Part shown: positions 20,593 through 31,787 of the stretch, in pieces | How the letters are laid out: every line of letters starts with the position of its first letter | How positions within the stretch are numbered: the first letter of the stretch is position 1 | From: Carposina sasakii | Taxonomy: Eukaryota > Arthropoda > Insecta > Lepidoptera > Carposinidae | Length of the DNA stretch: 64,000 nt | Direction: 5' to 3' | Assembly: GCA_014607495.2 (NCBI GenBank) | Contig: CP053175.1 | Coordinates: 2,976,001-3,040,000 of the forward strand | The notes under the pieces: model-generated | Seen by the model: only the letters and a program-made list of their open reading frames with translations | What the model was told of the DNA's origin: nothing | Database searches by the model: none | Program-made: the position numbers and the translations under genes

Positions 20593-20931
20593 AGTAGTAA
20601 CATAGCATTTTTTAAAGTTAAAAATATATAAGACTAAAACGTGAATTAAATCTAAGGACGTAAAGATATACAATCATATAAACAAAAACGTATTATTTTT
20701 CAATATAACTGTCTAGTTATGTAAAATACTGTAACAAGCCCCTCCTTACAAGTTATGGGTCATAATAATAATATTTACAATGTTTTGTAGTCTCCAACAA
20801 CTGCCTCGTTAACTAACAAAATAACTTGTTCGTTATAATTATACCGTAACTTTTTAATTGCCTTTCAACATACATTAGTGTAACATAGCGGCAGGTATGT
20901 ACAACGTATAATAAATTGTATATTTTGCGAG

Positions 20932-21015
20932 TATCCTGTGCTGACGCGGGGCTTCACTAGAATACATCAACTGCATCTCCTTCCGTGCATGTCGTAAGAG
21001 TGAACTAAAGAGCTC
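20932..21015 (+). repeat. 'GATGCAGCTGATG' repeat, 5' part
   Basis: 'gctgacgcggggcttcacta' and 'atctccttccgtgcatgtcg'. The distal half is missing. Confidence 0.6.
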
Positions 21016-21539
21016 AGGGGGCCAAATCTCGAAAAGTCTCGAGTTGGAACGAAGCCGAAACGGAACCGTTGTAGACGCTCAGAACAAAGCAATAAATACT
21101 TTACCGTGACGTAATTAGACACATTTCAGCACGAGCCAGATATTTGATTTTATTCTGTCATACTCGCGCTCGATGCGTGCTAAAATATACCTTATTATTT
21201 AAGCGGTAAGTATATATTGCTTTGCAACGCGTTCGTTAACGGTTCGTTAGTGGTTGCGTTTCGGTTCAAAAAAATTCAAGAATTGCCCCCAGGGGCGTAC
21301 TCTCAGGTGATCTTTTACATCTATCTCTCTGTTATGATAAACGTAACAGTAGGATTTTCTTTACAATCATACTGTGTATGTATGGGTCATTTTAATTTTG
21401 TAATGCAAAAGTGCTACTGCAAAATATTTCACTTGCTACGACTATGACCTTTCAAAAGAAACGTTTTTCAGATGTTAAAATGTGTTTTTATCCGTGCATG
21501 CATATTCGTGTGTGCGTATAAATATTCACATATATTCAC

Positions 21540-21768
21540 ACACAACACATTAACCTAGTCCCACATTAAGATCCCTAAGGTCTTGTGTCGTGGGTACTAA
21601 GCAACGGTATATAAATACATAGATAGGTATAGAAACATCCATGACTCGGAAACAAACATCGATAATCATCATATCAATGTTTGCACCTACCGGGATTCGA
21701 ACCCAGGACCTATGGCGTGGCAGGCAGGGTCACTACCTACTCGACCAATCGGCCGTCAAAGCGGCGTA
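21540..21768 (-). mobile_element. tRNA-derived SINE, family A
   Basis: Reverse complement of 31788-32022. On the minus strand it has an A-box-like segment near 21750, a B box GGGTTCGAATCCC near 21697-21709, and a body ending 'gggactaggttaatgtgttg'. Such SINEs are transcribed by RNA polymerase III from these internal boxes and moved by a partner LINE. Confidence 0.75.
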
Positions 21769-21779
21769 TTCTAGTGAAG

Positions 21780-23285
21780 TTCCGTCTCAGGACAGGACAA
21801 TGTATTAAATGTGAATAAACTAATTAAAAATATATACAAAGCTGTATTTAAAAGTTTTACATTAATTATATACAATACGATGAGGAAAGCAAGGGAAGTG
21901 TTGGAAATAACACAATAGCTGTGCTATGGTAGGGTGACTATGATTTAAATTAAAAGTGTTATATTTTTGAGAAAGTAATAGTTACTTAGTTTTATGACAA
22001 ACTGTGGTAATTAATATTTGTTTTTGGTTATTAATTAATGTTTTCCTAAACTAACAACCTAATTATATTACCTACGCATGAACCTCTAAATTACTCTTTA
22101 CTCATTTATTATTTAACTTTTTCTTATATATCTTCCATGAACAGACAGCGATCCGTTATATTTTTATTATATGTATAGATAAGTAACTAAACCGTAAAAC
22201 AACAGTTTTTTTCAACAGATCTATAATTTGCATAAAACACATGTCTGCAAATATTGTGTTACTCTATTTATCGTAAAAATTCGAAGATATCTACCAACAG
22301 GATATTATAGGTATAGCATCCTGTATATTAACTTAACACTTAAACAACGCCCTCTTTATTCAAAGAGCAAAAACTTTAACCAAGTAACACTATGACTTAA
22401 AACTGGATAAGGGGGAAATAATAAACGATGGGAAGCACGTTGAAAGCAATTAAAAGTTTGCCTCGAACAAATATCGCGTGATGCGATCGTTTTGTTATCC
22501 TTCAAGTTTGCACAACTAAGCGAGTTGTGGCTTCCTTAAAATTATGGGTCAGTGCTAAATTTCGTAAATTAATTATCTAATCTATACATTTAAAATTGTT
22601 TATCCTAAATGATTGATGGATCAACGTACAGCCTAAACCCTTGATCTTAGAGGCCTGAAACTTGGAGAGTGTGGACTTTGTAAATCATAAAAATCCGATA
22701 AGTAAGGATTTTCTGAAATTTACATGGGAACGGTAAAATGTAAATTTAAAATTCATTTTGAATTTGCGCGAACAAACAAACAATTAATGATTTTATAATG
22801 AACTAATAGCAACTATCAAACGTTTCTTAGTTTAGTTTCTAATCGTAGACGTGTACTTTAAAATATCGTATCGTCCTATAAGAATAGGCTTCAAAGTTAA
22901 TAGACTAGTTTGAAAACACGGCAAAAGCAATTTTGGTTTTGTATTTGAAATGAGAACACTGTCGGCTGATTTGTGGTTGCCACAATATTCAACATTGTAG
23001 TATTTATGTTTAGGCAACAGTAGTTTGTTTGTCACAACTATAATATTATATAATATGTCTCTTGCATACAAATTTGGTGCATTCTCTTTAGAGACTATGA
23101 AATTCTAGAAACTAATAATTTAAATGTATATTTATTTTAAAATAGAGGTTTTGTTAGAGAAGTGGTGAAAATACAGAAATGGTAAATAATTATAATACTG
23201 ATTCTTAAATAAATGTTTTTACTTTCTTTGTATCTGAATCTGTTAATCTGAATGCTTTGATGATAAATTATAATTCTGCCCAAAA
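21780..23285. other. No recognisable feature
   Basis: Low-GC sequence with no shared repeat block and no credible ORF or exon. Confidence 0.4.
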
Positions 23286-23286
23286 T

Positions 23287-23552
23287 AGCCGCCTCGTGCC
23301 GGCAGAGTAGAATTCGTACTACCGCATGTCTGCCCGTGGGTATCGTACGAGGCGATTAAGGGTTTCCGGGAGGTGGGCAGCAGCGCCTTCCGTGTTGACA
23401 AAATATAAATGTCCAAAATACAAACTGCGGTCACCAACCCGCCTGCCCAGCGTGGTGACTATGGGCAAATACCCCCCATGGCCGTCTTGTTGCGTGCCCT
23501 GGGGGAGGCCTACGTCCAGTAGTGGACTGCAATAGGCTGATGATGAATAATA
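23287..23552 (+). repeat. 'CAATAGGCTGATGATG' repeat, complete copy
   Basis: Best full copy: 'gtgccggcagagtagaattc', 'gattaagggtttccgggagg', 'ggtcaccaacccgcctgccc', 'gtggactgcaataggctgat', then a short (TGA)n tail. Length about 260 bp. The microsatellite tail and the many 5'-truncated copies point to LINE-driven retroposition. Confidence 0.75.
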
Positions 23553-24017
23553 TTGTGATGCCAATTTCTCGTCTTATTTATTATTATCGGATTATTCCAA
23601 TTTCAAAACTTAATAAGTAGACAATAAAATGCTTAATCAGATCTGCGATTTTCATCTCTAGTATTCCAATTGCCTGTAAGAAAATTGTAGAAAATTAAAT
23701 ACACATAAAGATATACAAAATATTTACCGACACTTTAATTTAAACCAAATCATGGTCACTTTACTCAACATATACAGTTTTAATAATCCATACGAAAGAT
23801 TTATGCCATACCGTCCTATACCGAAAGTAAGTTATGGTATTTCTGATACACCGTTTTACGCGCGTATTTAGAGCGCTATAAATCATATGGCTTTCCGGTT
23901 GGCAGGACGTTTTCGTCTTTATTTTTTGTATTTGAAAAACTATTAAGTGTACATTGTCTGCGACTTTACGTCGTCGATTGTAAATATCAATACGTGAACA
24001 TATGGCTTTATTCACAT

Positions 24018-24278
24018 AACTAGTGGATGCCCGCGACTTAGCCCGCGTGGACTGCAGAAAAAAATGTCGAAATTATCCGGGATAAAAATATTTTCCCGAG
24101 ATAAAAAGTAGCCTATGTGTTAATCCAGGGTGTCAGTTAATTCCATACCAAATTTTATTAAAATCGCTCCAGCCGTTTTTATATGAAAGAGTAACAAACA
24201 TCCATCCATCCATCCATCTATCCATCGATCCATACTCACAAACTTTCGTGTTTATAATATAAGTGGGAAGTGGGATAT
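24018..24278 (-). mobile_element. Non-autonomous Helitron-like element
   Basis: Begins 'actagtggatgcccgcgact', the inverted 3' terminus. It continues through 'tccgggataaaaatattttc' and 'cgctccagccgtttttatat' to a (CCAT)n stretch and 'cacaaactttcgtgtttata'. The copy at 31440-31650 is its mirror image. Confidence 0.6.
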
Positions 24279-24372
24279 AAGTAGGATAAGTATGATGTGT
24301 TTTTTTGTTGTTTTGCAGGATGCTAGTGTTGCTACTGCATTCGTGAGATAGAACGTTGTTAAATTAAATATA

Positions 24373-24517
24373 TAGGGTGTAACACAAAGGGTATATTAAG
24401 CGAAAAGCTATGTAAATAGCCCACTATAGAGAACCTATTTCCAAAATTTGAGACTCGTAATCAGTAGGCTATTTACATAGCTTTTCGCTTAACATACCCT
24501 TTTTGTTACATCCTGTA
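24373..24517. mobile_element. MITE with about 60-bp inverted repeats
   Basis: The left arm 'gtgtaacacaaagggtatat' and the right arm (reverse complement 'atgtaacaaaaagggtatgt') share the inner block 'taagcgaaaagctatgtaaa'. The termini TAGGGTGTAAC / TACAGGATGTAAC sit in a TA context. The element is about 145 bp and could fold into one hairpin. Confidence 0.75.
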
Positions 24518-24529
24518 TACATACCTACT

Positions 24530-24656
24530 TAAATACACGACTGTGTTCCCGAATATGGCGGAGCCAGAACTGCAAGGTCGCAAACTAGATCCCACAGCCA
24601 CGTGTAGCTTAGCGGGGTCAGACGTTAGAATCAGTGACGACAGCTACTAGTTTTTT
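24530..24656 (-). repeat. 'GATGCAGCTGATG' repeat, distal part
   Basis: 'gagccagaactgcaaggtcg' and 'agatcccacagccacgtgta' match the distal half in inverted orientation. Confidence 0.5.
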
Positions 24657-24711
24657 AATTTTTTTTTTTTAATAATGTTTGCTGACCTGGATACAACAGC
24701 TACTAGCTTTT

Positions 24712-25068
24712 CGTAGGGTTGCCAACCGTCCTGTTTTCCCAGGACATGTCCTGCTTTTTGGGGTATCCTGGGCTTTCCTGGATAGTTCTTAGGAACCTCG
24801 TCCTGAGTTCTAAAGTCCTGACACATTTTCTAAGGGTACCGATACATCGGGCAAATAAGCGTTAGCGGCACCTCTAGAAAGCTTAAAAGAAGCAAATACG
24901 TAGTCACCGGCATTGAATGTGTTAAAGACCTATGTTTTGAAATTCGCAAGCCACTAACTCCCTACAATTGTATTGTTATTGGGCTCGCACATGTACTCGT
25001 ATAGTTCTGGCTTTTAATCGAAATGTCCTGCTATTTCTTCCTCAAATCCTGGTTTTCAAAGTTTTGAG
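24712..25068. repeat. Possible DNA-transposon remnant
   Basis: Starts 'tagggttgccaaccgtcctg' and contains 'atgtcctgctatttcttcct' near the far end, reminiscent of hAT-like elements. No clean inverted repeat or target duplication is visible, so this is weak. Confidence 0.2.
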
Positions 25069-25069
25069 A

Positions 25070-25192
25070 GGGTGAGCCTAGCTTATCGCATGAGAGAACG
25101 CCCCAAAATTCCTTAGTCGACTTTCACGGCATATACGGAAGGAGATGCAGTTGATGTATTCTAGTGAAGCCCCGCATCAACACAGGTTGAAG
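25070..25192 (-). repeat. 'GATGCAGCTGATG' repeat, proximal part
   Basis: 'acggaaggagatgcagttga' and 'tgtattctagtgaagccccg' identify the family. Confidence 0.6.
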
Positions 25193-25282
25193 GCATAATA
25201 ATATATCGAAATCACTTAAACCACTTTTAAGTGACTTTCCAGTGACTTGTTGTTTTCCTACCAACAAACTTGTCAATTTTTA

Positions 25283-25432
25283 CAGGTTGTAACAAAAGGG
25301 GTTGGTTGCAAAACAAAATGCGATGAAAATAGCTCCACTTCTTGATAACTATACTTGTAATTTCGAGTCTCTTGTTGATTGGTTCTTTATAGTGAGTTAT
25401 TTTCATTGCACTTTTGTTACACCTTGTATAGA
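25283..25432. mobile_element. MITE related to 24373-24517
   Basis: The ends 'acaggttgtaacaaaagggg' and 'ttttgttacaccttgta' are inverted relatives; 'gaaaatagctc' and 'gagttattttc' continue the arms. The middle contains 'taatttcgagtct', also present in or near the related copies at 15835 and 41640. Confidence 0.6.
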
Positions 25433-25840
25433 TGAAATGAATAAACCTCTTCCAATACCAATAAGATCTGTCTCCATACCTCGTATCAATAGAACTGAAA
25501 CTAATAACATAGTCAAAGGGAATCTGTGTCAGTCCTTTCACTAGTACTTCTCAATGCCGAAGCCGAATGACATGCCGAAAATAGACGAAGATATAGCCGA
25601 ACATTCTAACCATATTGTCGTACCCATTAATTACATAACGTTCTTACCTACTATATACCTACCTATGATAGATACCATAGTCTCATACAAAACGCAAATA
25701 CCAACTCTTGTAGTACTTACGAATCATTATCATCATACGAATAACTTACGAATAATCTAATAATATTAGACTAATATATCATTTTTATTTATTTATTTAG
25801 GCTTACCTATTACATTTCATATTACATTCCATCTCAAATA

Positions 25841-26665
25841 TATATGTCGTGGCCATATCTTAGAATTGATCATTTCATGAAATGGTCGAGCATTTCATGA
25901 AATGGTCGCATTTCATGAAAAGTTTAACTGTCTATTGGCCACATCATGATATGGTTTGGGCAGATCGATGATAAAAATCGTTTCTCGATATGGGCAACTA
26001 AACGCCCGATCATTTCATGAAGTGGTCAAGATTATTGATCATATCGTAAAATAGTTACATGAATCACCGGTAGAGGCGCTGCGCGCGTTTTATTTATGTG
26101 TGAAGATGGCGGATTTTTCTTTTTAGGTTATAAAACAAATTAAAGAGAGTAGGGTGACTATGCAGAAGAAGTTCACGGATAGTGTGTTATATTGTATAAT
26201 GTATATTAGACTTAATGGTGGTTTATAATAATATTGTTAAACAAAAACCTTAGATTACGATAGGTTAGGTTATGACAAATGACGCACGAGCCGAGCGAGC
26301 GGAGCGAGCGTGCCCAGGCAGCGTCCGGCGATGTGCCAGATGCGAATCGCTTTTGTAAAGTCTTTTATGTTTTTAAATATTATATTGTGAAAATATCACA
26401 TAAATAATAGCAAAAAAAATCATACCTTATGGTATACTTATATATGGTGTACGGTATATATTATTTATATAAGCTCTTACCACATTCGGATTTTATGGAC
26501 ACCCTGTTAATACGATTTGGCCAAACGTGGATGACCAAATCGTGAAATGTAGACGATTTAACGATCTGGTCAAATTGAATTGACCACTTCATGAAATGCG
26601 ACCACTTCATGAAATGCTCGACCATTTCATAAATGATCAATTTTACAATATGGCCACGACATATA
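25841..26665. mobile_element. 825-bp fold-back element with TTTCATGAAA arrays
   Basis: The termini TATATGTCGTGGCCATAT are inverted at both ends. Inside each end lie several copies of the palindrome-bearing unit 'catttcatgaaatggtcg': at about 25868, 25891 and 25911 on the left, and about 26581-26632 on the right. Single variants occur near 26010. The interior includes a GC-rich 'gagccgagcgagcggagcg' stretch. There is no ORF longer than about 75 codons. The palindromic array looks like subterminal transposase-binding sites. The superfamily is not recognised. Confidence 0.75.
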
Positions 26666-26756
26666 CATAAATTATAGGCATGCACAACATTCTTTATTGT
26701 TACGTCTTACATTAAAGAGTGAATAAATCAAAATTATACATACATATAATACATAT

Positions 26757-26885
26757 AATCACGCCTTTGTCCCTTACGGGGTAGGCAGAGCACCAAGGGC
26801 CGATAGAACCACATGGTGTCACTTCTGACCAATTTTGAGGGTATAGTTGAGATGTACAAATTCGGTTAGTAGTGACAAAATTACA
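26757..26885 (+). repeat. 'ATAATCACGCC' repeat
   Basis: From 'tataatcacgcctttgtccc' to 'gttcggttagtagtgacaaa'. Confidence 0.7.
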
Positions 26886-26907
26886 ACTTGACGAAAATCA
26901 TAACAGA

Positions 26908-27027
26908 GGGGTAAGCACGAACCTCTCGATAGTCCGTAACGCTAGCGTCAAACTGTCAAATCACATAGATTTTTCTAGCGAGTCGCTAGCGTTACGTACG
27001 CCGCGTAAAAAGGTTCGTGCGTACCCC
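26908..27027. mobile_element. 120-bp MITE
   Basis: The ends GGGGTAAGCACGAACCT and (inverted) GGGGTACGCACGAACCT differ at one base. A second inverted block 'gtaacgctagcg' lies inside. ACAG precedes the left end (one base away) and follows the right end directly, a likely 4-5 bp target duplication. Confidence 0.7.
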
Positions 27028-27214
27028 ACAGTATAAAACAGTCGCTTCCCGCTGACAGTCCCAATGTATGCTTAGATCTTTTAAACTATGCAACTGCCAT
27101 CGCCTAAGAACCGCCACAAGTTATCCCATCTAACCCTAACTGATATTACAAATGTAAAAGTACTCTAACCTCTTCATTTTTTATTTCATCAACCAACATT
27201 CTTTGTAAAGGTAC

Positions 27215-27479
27215 ATGCTGTGATAGCCTGGTGGTAAAGACGTGCGCCTTTCAGTCGGGAGGCGTGAGTTCGATCCCAGTCACGGGCATAAACCACTGAA
27301 TTAATTTCATGTACGGATTTCCTAATATTGTCACTTAGCTGTTATTTCCAAGGAGGGTTGGCGTCAGACCGGCAGCCGGCCGTAAAACAAATGCTAAATC
27401 TTTAGTAATATGAGTTTTGAAAGAAACTACATTACGCCGACCCCATGACTAATGGGACAAGGGCAGGAAGATGATGATG
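27215..27479 (+). mobile_element. tRNA-derived SINE, family B
   Basis: The A box TGATAGCCTGGTGG (27221-27234) and B box GAGTTCGATCCC (27266-27277) are spaced as in a tRNA gene. The body includes 'gagggttggcgtcagaccgg'. The end 'gggcaggaagatgatgatg' is shared with the LINE at 19570-19870. An inverted, tail-less copy is at 41119-41296. Confidence 0.8.
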
Positions 27480-28010
27480 CATACACAGTTGGGATTTTCT
27501 TCTAAGACAAACATGGAAACACACAGTTATTTTCAATAAAGATTTCTTCCAGTTCGATCCAAATGAAATAAAATTGACACTTGAACTGATAACAAATGTT
27601 GTTCCCAAGACATTTCGATTAAGACAAGTCAATGACCTATCCGAAAAGGATTCATTAAATCGGAGCACACTTGTCGGTTTTCGAGATATCCTTACTATCG
27701 CTATCTTTTTCTCACCTATGGGTTTAGGGGTCTGCGAAAGAGAGGGGTGGTTAGACAAATATCGCCGGTTTTTGGCGTGGGCGACATCACAGGGCAAACG
27801 TAATTCGATATCCGTGTGTGATCCCGCGGCTGGCATAGTGATGCACCAGCTAGGTTGGAAATATCGATATCGACTACTTTATCATGTATCTATGTTTTTA
27901 CAATATTTTTCACACAAATTGAGTCGAGCTCGAGTGTTGCTAAACGAGTTGTAGATATATAAACAAGTGGAACTTTAAATCTATGATTTTTTTCACAATA
28001 TATTAAATAA

Positions 28011-28140
28011 TCGGTCACCAACCCGCCTGCCCAGCGTGGTGACTATGGGCAAATACCTCCCCATGGCAGTCTTGTGGCGTGCCCTGGGGGAGGCCTACGT
28101 CCAGCAGTGGACTGCAATAGGCTGATGATGATGATGATTA
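28011..28140 (+). repeat. 'CAATAGGCTGATGATG' repeat, 5'-truncated
   Basis: Starts at 'cggtcaccaacccgcctgcc' and ends with (TGATGA)n, a typical 5'-truncated retroposed copy. Confidence 0.75.
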
Positions 28141-28245
28141 AATAATAACCCGATTTACTTAAATTTTAAAAAATAACTCAACTGCGCAAAAATTTTTACC
28201 CAGTGTTACTGTCACGACTAAGACGAATCTAATTATGAAAGAATG

Positions 28246-28470
28246 AAGCCTCGAGCATATCGGATGCGCATGCATGCACGTAAGCGTAAACGTACACGTA
28301 TCTCTGAGTTTAATATATGGAACTGTCACCGCTTGACGTCTATGCTTGCTTACGTCTACGCATACGCATCCGGTCTACCCGTATCTTTACAGTTCCATAC
28401 ATTACAACTCAGAGGTACGTGTACGTCTACGCTTACGTGTACGCATACGCATCCGGTGTGCTCGAGGCTT
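28246..28470. mobile_element. 225-bp fold-back element rich in ACGTAC
   Basis: Termini AAGCCTCGAGCA are inverted at both ends. The arms continue through 'cacgtaagcgta' and 'gtacacgta' to 'ctctgagtt' on both sides. Near the centre 'ttccatac' and 'atatggaactgt' pair as well, so most of the element can form one long hairpin. The block 'acgcatacgcatccgg' occurs twice. Confidence 0.75.
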
Positions 28471-28854
28471 TGATGAACCTCTGAAGTTATGCGACAAGCC
28501 ATTTAGATTTTAAAGCGTGTCAAAGAAATATACATACACATAACCCTTCTTCAAGCTCAGTCGGGTAAAAAATATTTTAACAAAAAAATAAACTTTACAA
28601 GAAATCTACAACGTTACTGAGACAACTTTATCTAAGATCTTGTGACTAACTTTAAGTTTTAGATAAACGATCTTACTCAGACTTTGTGAATTATCGTCGG
28701 CCTGGGTATTATCTTTAACTTTGAACATCTTTTTGTCAGCCTTTGAAATGTACGTACATAGATGGATTTAGTAAAGGTAACAAATGATTAAACTTTTCAT
28801 AAAATTGCACGAAAAACAGCATTGCCTGGTCAAAACAGTTACGCTCTGCGTTTT

Positions 28855-29010
28855 ATCCGACTACGGTAAGAGACATACTCTTAGTTGATGAGCTAGCAAC
28901 ATGTCACTGATCATTTACATGTCCCCGCTATTTTAAATGAGCTACAGCATCTCTCTCTTTCAGCTTCGATCTTATGGTAGCCGCTATCCTATTTTAGAAA
29001 CAGACTCGTA
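28855..29010 (+). repeat. 'GATGCAGCTGATG' repeat, diverged distal part
   Basis: 'gatgagctagcaacatgtca' and 'ccccgctattttaaatgagc' follow the family order. Confidence 0.45.
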
Positions 29011-29019
29011 TATCTTAAG

Positions 29020-30535
29020 CGGATGGACGGTTGTGTGTCGGGATTGTCTGAGGTACTGTGAGATAGCGAATGATAGGTATAACCTGTATGTCTTAGTTCG
29101 TAATTTATTTACTTAATTATTTACCTACTTTAAATTATTTAGCTTTCAAGGTGCATTGGCGCAAGCTGTAATGCTTTGAAAATGTTTTTATAAATAAATA
29201 ATCTTACGTCCTGTTGTGCGTACATTCCGTAGGTACACGTCTTTTCAAAAACATCGATATTAATCGATTATCGATATAATACACAAGCACATGTCTAGCC
29301 TGTCAACTTAGTGGCCCGTCCGTTAATTTGTACCACACGCTGGCGTATGTCTCAATTGACAATGTTGGCTCGCAGCTAATACAGAGTGTATGAGATTAAG
29401 TTGTATATTAGCTAACTCCCGCGGTTTTCTTTACTAGTTTAGTAAAATGGTTTTGGATTAAATAATTTTTTATAAGTTTGTAGGCGCACTCGTACGATAG
29501 AAGAGTTACAGGCGTTTCGCGTAAAGCTCATTTTTCCCGGTATTTTTTTTATAAATTTAATATTTTATGCTAACGCTTCATATTTGAAAGGAACATTATT
29601 GTACTCTGAGAAAGGGTCATATCTATCTATACATTTAAACTGCTTTGTCCTGAATGAGTGACTGACTGGCAGATCAACGCACAAATGACTATCTGACGGA
29701 TCAACAACCTCAATCGTTGATCTTAGCATCTGAAACTTGAAGGTCGTTTTATTTGTATGATGTAGGCATCCGATAAAAAAGGATTTCCCGATGTTTCTAA
29801 CATGAACGGGAATTCAGTTTAAGCGAACGAAGTCACAAGAAGTGACAACACTAACGTACAAACGTTTTTCTGTTACCAATGGGGTATTACAGTTTTAGGA
29901 ATGCGCTTTTGTATTTAAACCGTATTTAGTTACAAAGTTCATGTTAGTTTAGGTTAAATGACTTTTTGAATGGAAGCTGCTATAGAAGGTCATAATATAC
30001 ACCCACGCTTATAATGCCTCACAAGGTGGGATGTACGTAGTATATACAGCAGATTTAGTTGATAGTTAAGTTATTAAATTGTAAGTGTTGTCGACATAGT
30101 GGTCGCAGTGCGATTTTCGGACTATGTTGTTTGGAAGCGCCGGTACTGCACCGATAATATTCAAGGAAAAAACTGGTTTGCTCGACGTAATAATAATGTG
30201 TATTAATGAAGTAACGAAAAATAGTTACAGCACACAAAGGAAAAAATTAGAATCAGAGAACCATTTTAGACGTCTCTTAAAATGAATTTCTTTTAATGAA
30301 TTTCTTTCTTCGAAATTTGATAGAAAATTTATATGAAATTGTGGACATGCCTATTATGTATGGAATTAGCATATTTCTATTATTGAATGGTAAATTTAAA
30401 TTTTGATATTGACATTGAAATAGTAGTTATTGACATATTGAATTTCTGTTGTTATTTATTGTTAAATTGACATTTTTATTAGAATTTATTAAACTATCTA
30501 ATGCCTGCTTGATGTTAAATTGTATGGAATAAAAA
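29020..30535. other. No recognisable feature
   Basis: Mostly AT-rich unique-looking DNA. I see no exon, RNA gene or shared repeat. Confidence 0.4.
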
Positions 30536-30539
30536 TTTG

Positions 30540-30652
30540 CATGTCAGATATGACGCAATATGTAGAACGGTTGCTGTAAATACAAATAATAACATGTATA
30601 TATACACATATTTGAGCAAATAAACATATTGATTGATTGATTGATTGATAAA
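30540..30652 (+). repeat. Retroelement 3' tail with (TTGA)n
   Basis: 'atatttgagcaaataaacat' contains AATAAA and is followed by four to five TTGA/TGAT units at about 30627-30650. This resembles the microsatellite end of a LINE or SINE. Confidence 0.4.
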
Positions 30653-30725
30653 AATAAACGAAGAAAAGAGGATTCTAACATGTACGGTCAAAGAGTATGT
30701 ATAAAGTACATGCTGGCGTTAACAA

Positions 30726-30805
30726 TGTTACTGCTGCCTCCCGGAAACCACTCTTACGATACACACAGACAGGCATGTGGTGGCTATTCTATTCTGCCGA
30801 AACCA
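30726..30805 (-). repeat. 'CAATAGGCTGATGATG' repeat, 5' fragment
   Basis: 'gcctcccggaaaccactctt' and 'acgatacacacagacaggca' are the inverted 5' half of the family. Confidence 0.45.
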
Positions 30806-31284
30806 AAAGGTAAATAATACCTACCTATTTCAGCGAACCCCTAAGTGCAGGGTAAGTTCTATCTCTTTACCGGGCAATGCGATTTTGTTTTCGTTCTTCA
30901 CGTGAAAAAGTTACGAACAGACGCTGGTTAAAATATATAGAACTGAGATATATTTTCATTCCCACGATATCCTCAAGAATTCTTTATATTATTTGCATAT
31001 CTTAAAAAATCTTCTGATATACGTATCAATGGCGTCGTATTTTTGTACGTTTAATACCGAACGCTTTATTGAAGCAATACAGTGCTATTTCAAACTTTAT
31101 TTCCTTTTCATAAAGGATTTTAAACTTGCATTTGTATATCTTGCATTTGCAATAAAACAGGATATGCAAGTCAACATTGTTTTAACTTCAAAAGTTACGA
31201 TCGATCGGAGATTTTATCTGTTTGTTTACTTTCACAATAAAATAATGTACTCGTATACGCACATACAAACATATTTAAAATATA

Positions 31285-31440
31285 GTCACGTTCATTATTT
31301 CCCAAAGAGGTTGGGCAAAAGTGTGCAAATTACATACCCACTTTTTACCAGTTAGCCTATTAAGTCCCACGAGGCAAGGCAAGGAAGCCTACCACCGCTT
31401 TTCGAGCACAAATACAACAATCTAGCCACTAGTAACGAAT
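31285..31440 (+). repeat. 'TTGGGCAGAGGTGTG' repeat
   Basis: 'aagaggttgggcaaaagtgt', 'ccagttagcctattaagtcc', 'accaccgcttttcgagcaca' and 'agtaacgaatcc'. The Helitron-like repeat starts right after it. Confidence 0.65.
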
Positions 31441-31652
31441 CCTCCTAATATTGTAAACGCGAAAGTTTGTGAGGATGGATGGATGTTTGTTACTCTTTCA
31501 CGTAAAAACGGCTGGAGCGATTTTAATAAAATTTGGTATTGAGTTAGCTGACACCCTGGATTACCACATAGGCTACTTCTTATCCCGGATAATTTCGACA
31601 TTTTGTTTTCTCTGCAGTCCACGCGGACAAAGTCGCGGGCGTCCACTAGTGG
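31441..31652 (+). mobile_element. Non-autonomous Helitron-like element
   Basis: Starts 'cctcctaatattgtaaacgc', runs through (GGAT)n and 'aaaacggctggagcgatttt', and ends 'agtcgcgggcgtccactag' followed by T. Confidence 0.65.
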
Positions 31653-31787
31653 GAAATTTTCTGAGTTATAGTAAATAGGTATTATAAGCTAACAATTATG
31701 TATGCTGAATATATTTTAGCGGAAACATTCGATTACACCAAATGCTCATATTTATGTTGGTATTTTTACTATAATCGAACAATTTGA

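Noticed and set aside
21690..21768. Functional tRNA gene
   Set aside because: Has A and B boxes but belongs to a repeated SINE with a non-tRNA body; several copies in the window.
24300..24345. Splice-acceptor-like 'ttgttgttttgcag' suggesting another exon
   Set aside because: The following sequence has an early stop, and a MITE begins within 50 bases; no donor.
27432..27954. Overlapping 126- and 134-codon open frames on both strands
   Set aside because: No recognisable motif, neighbouring SINE tail included in one of them, and length within chance for this region's locally higher GC.
30993..31355. 120-codon open frame on the plus strand
   Set aside because: Low-complexity, hydrophobic AT-rich translation running into an interspersed repeat at its end.
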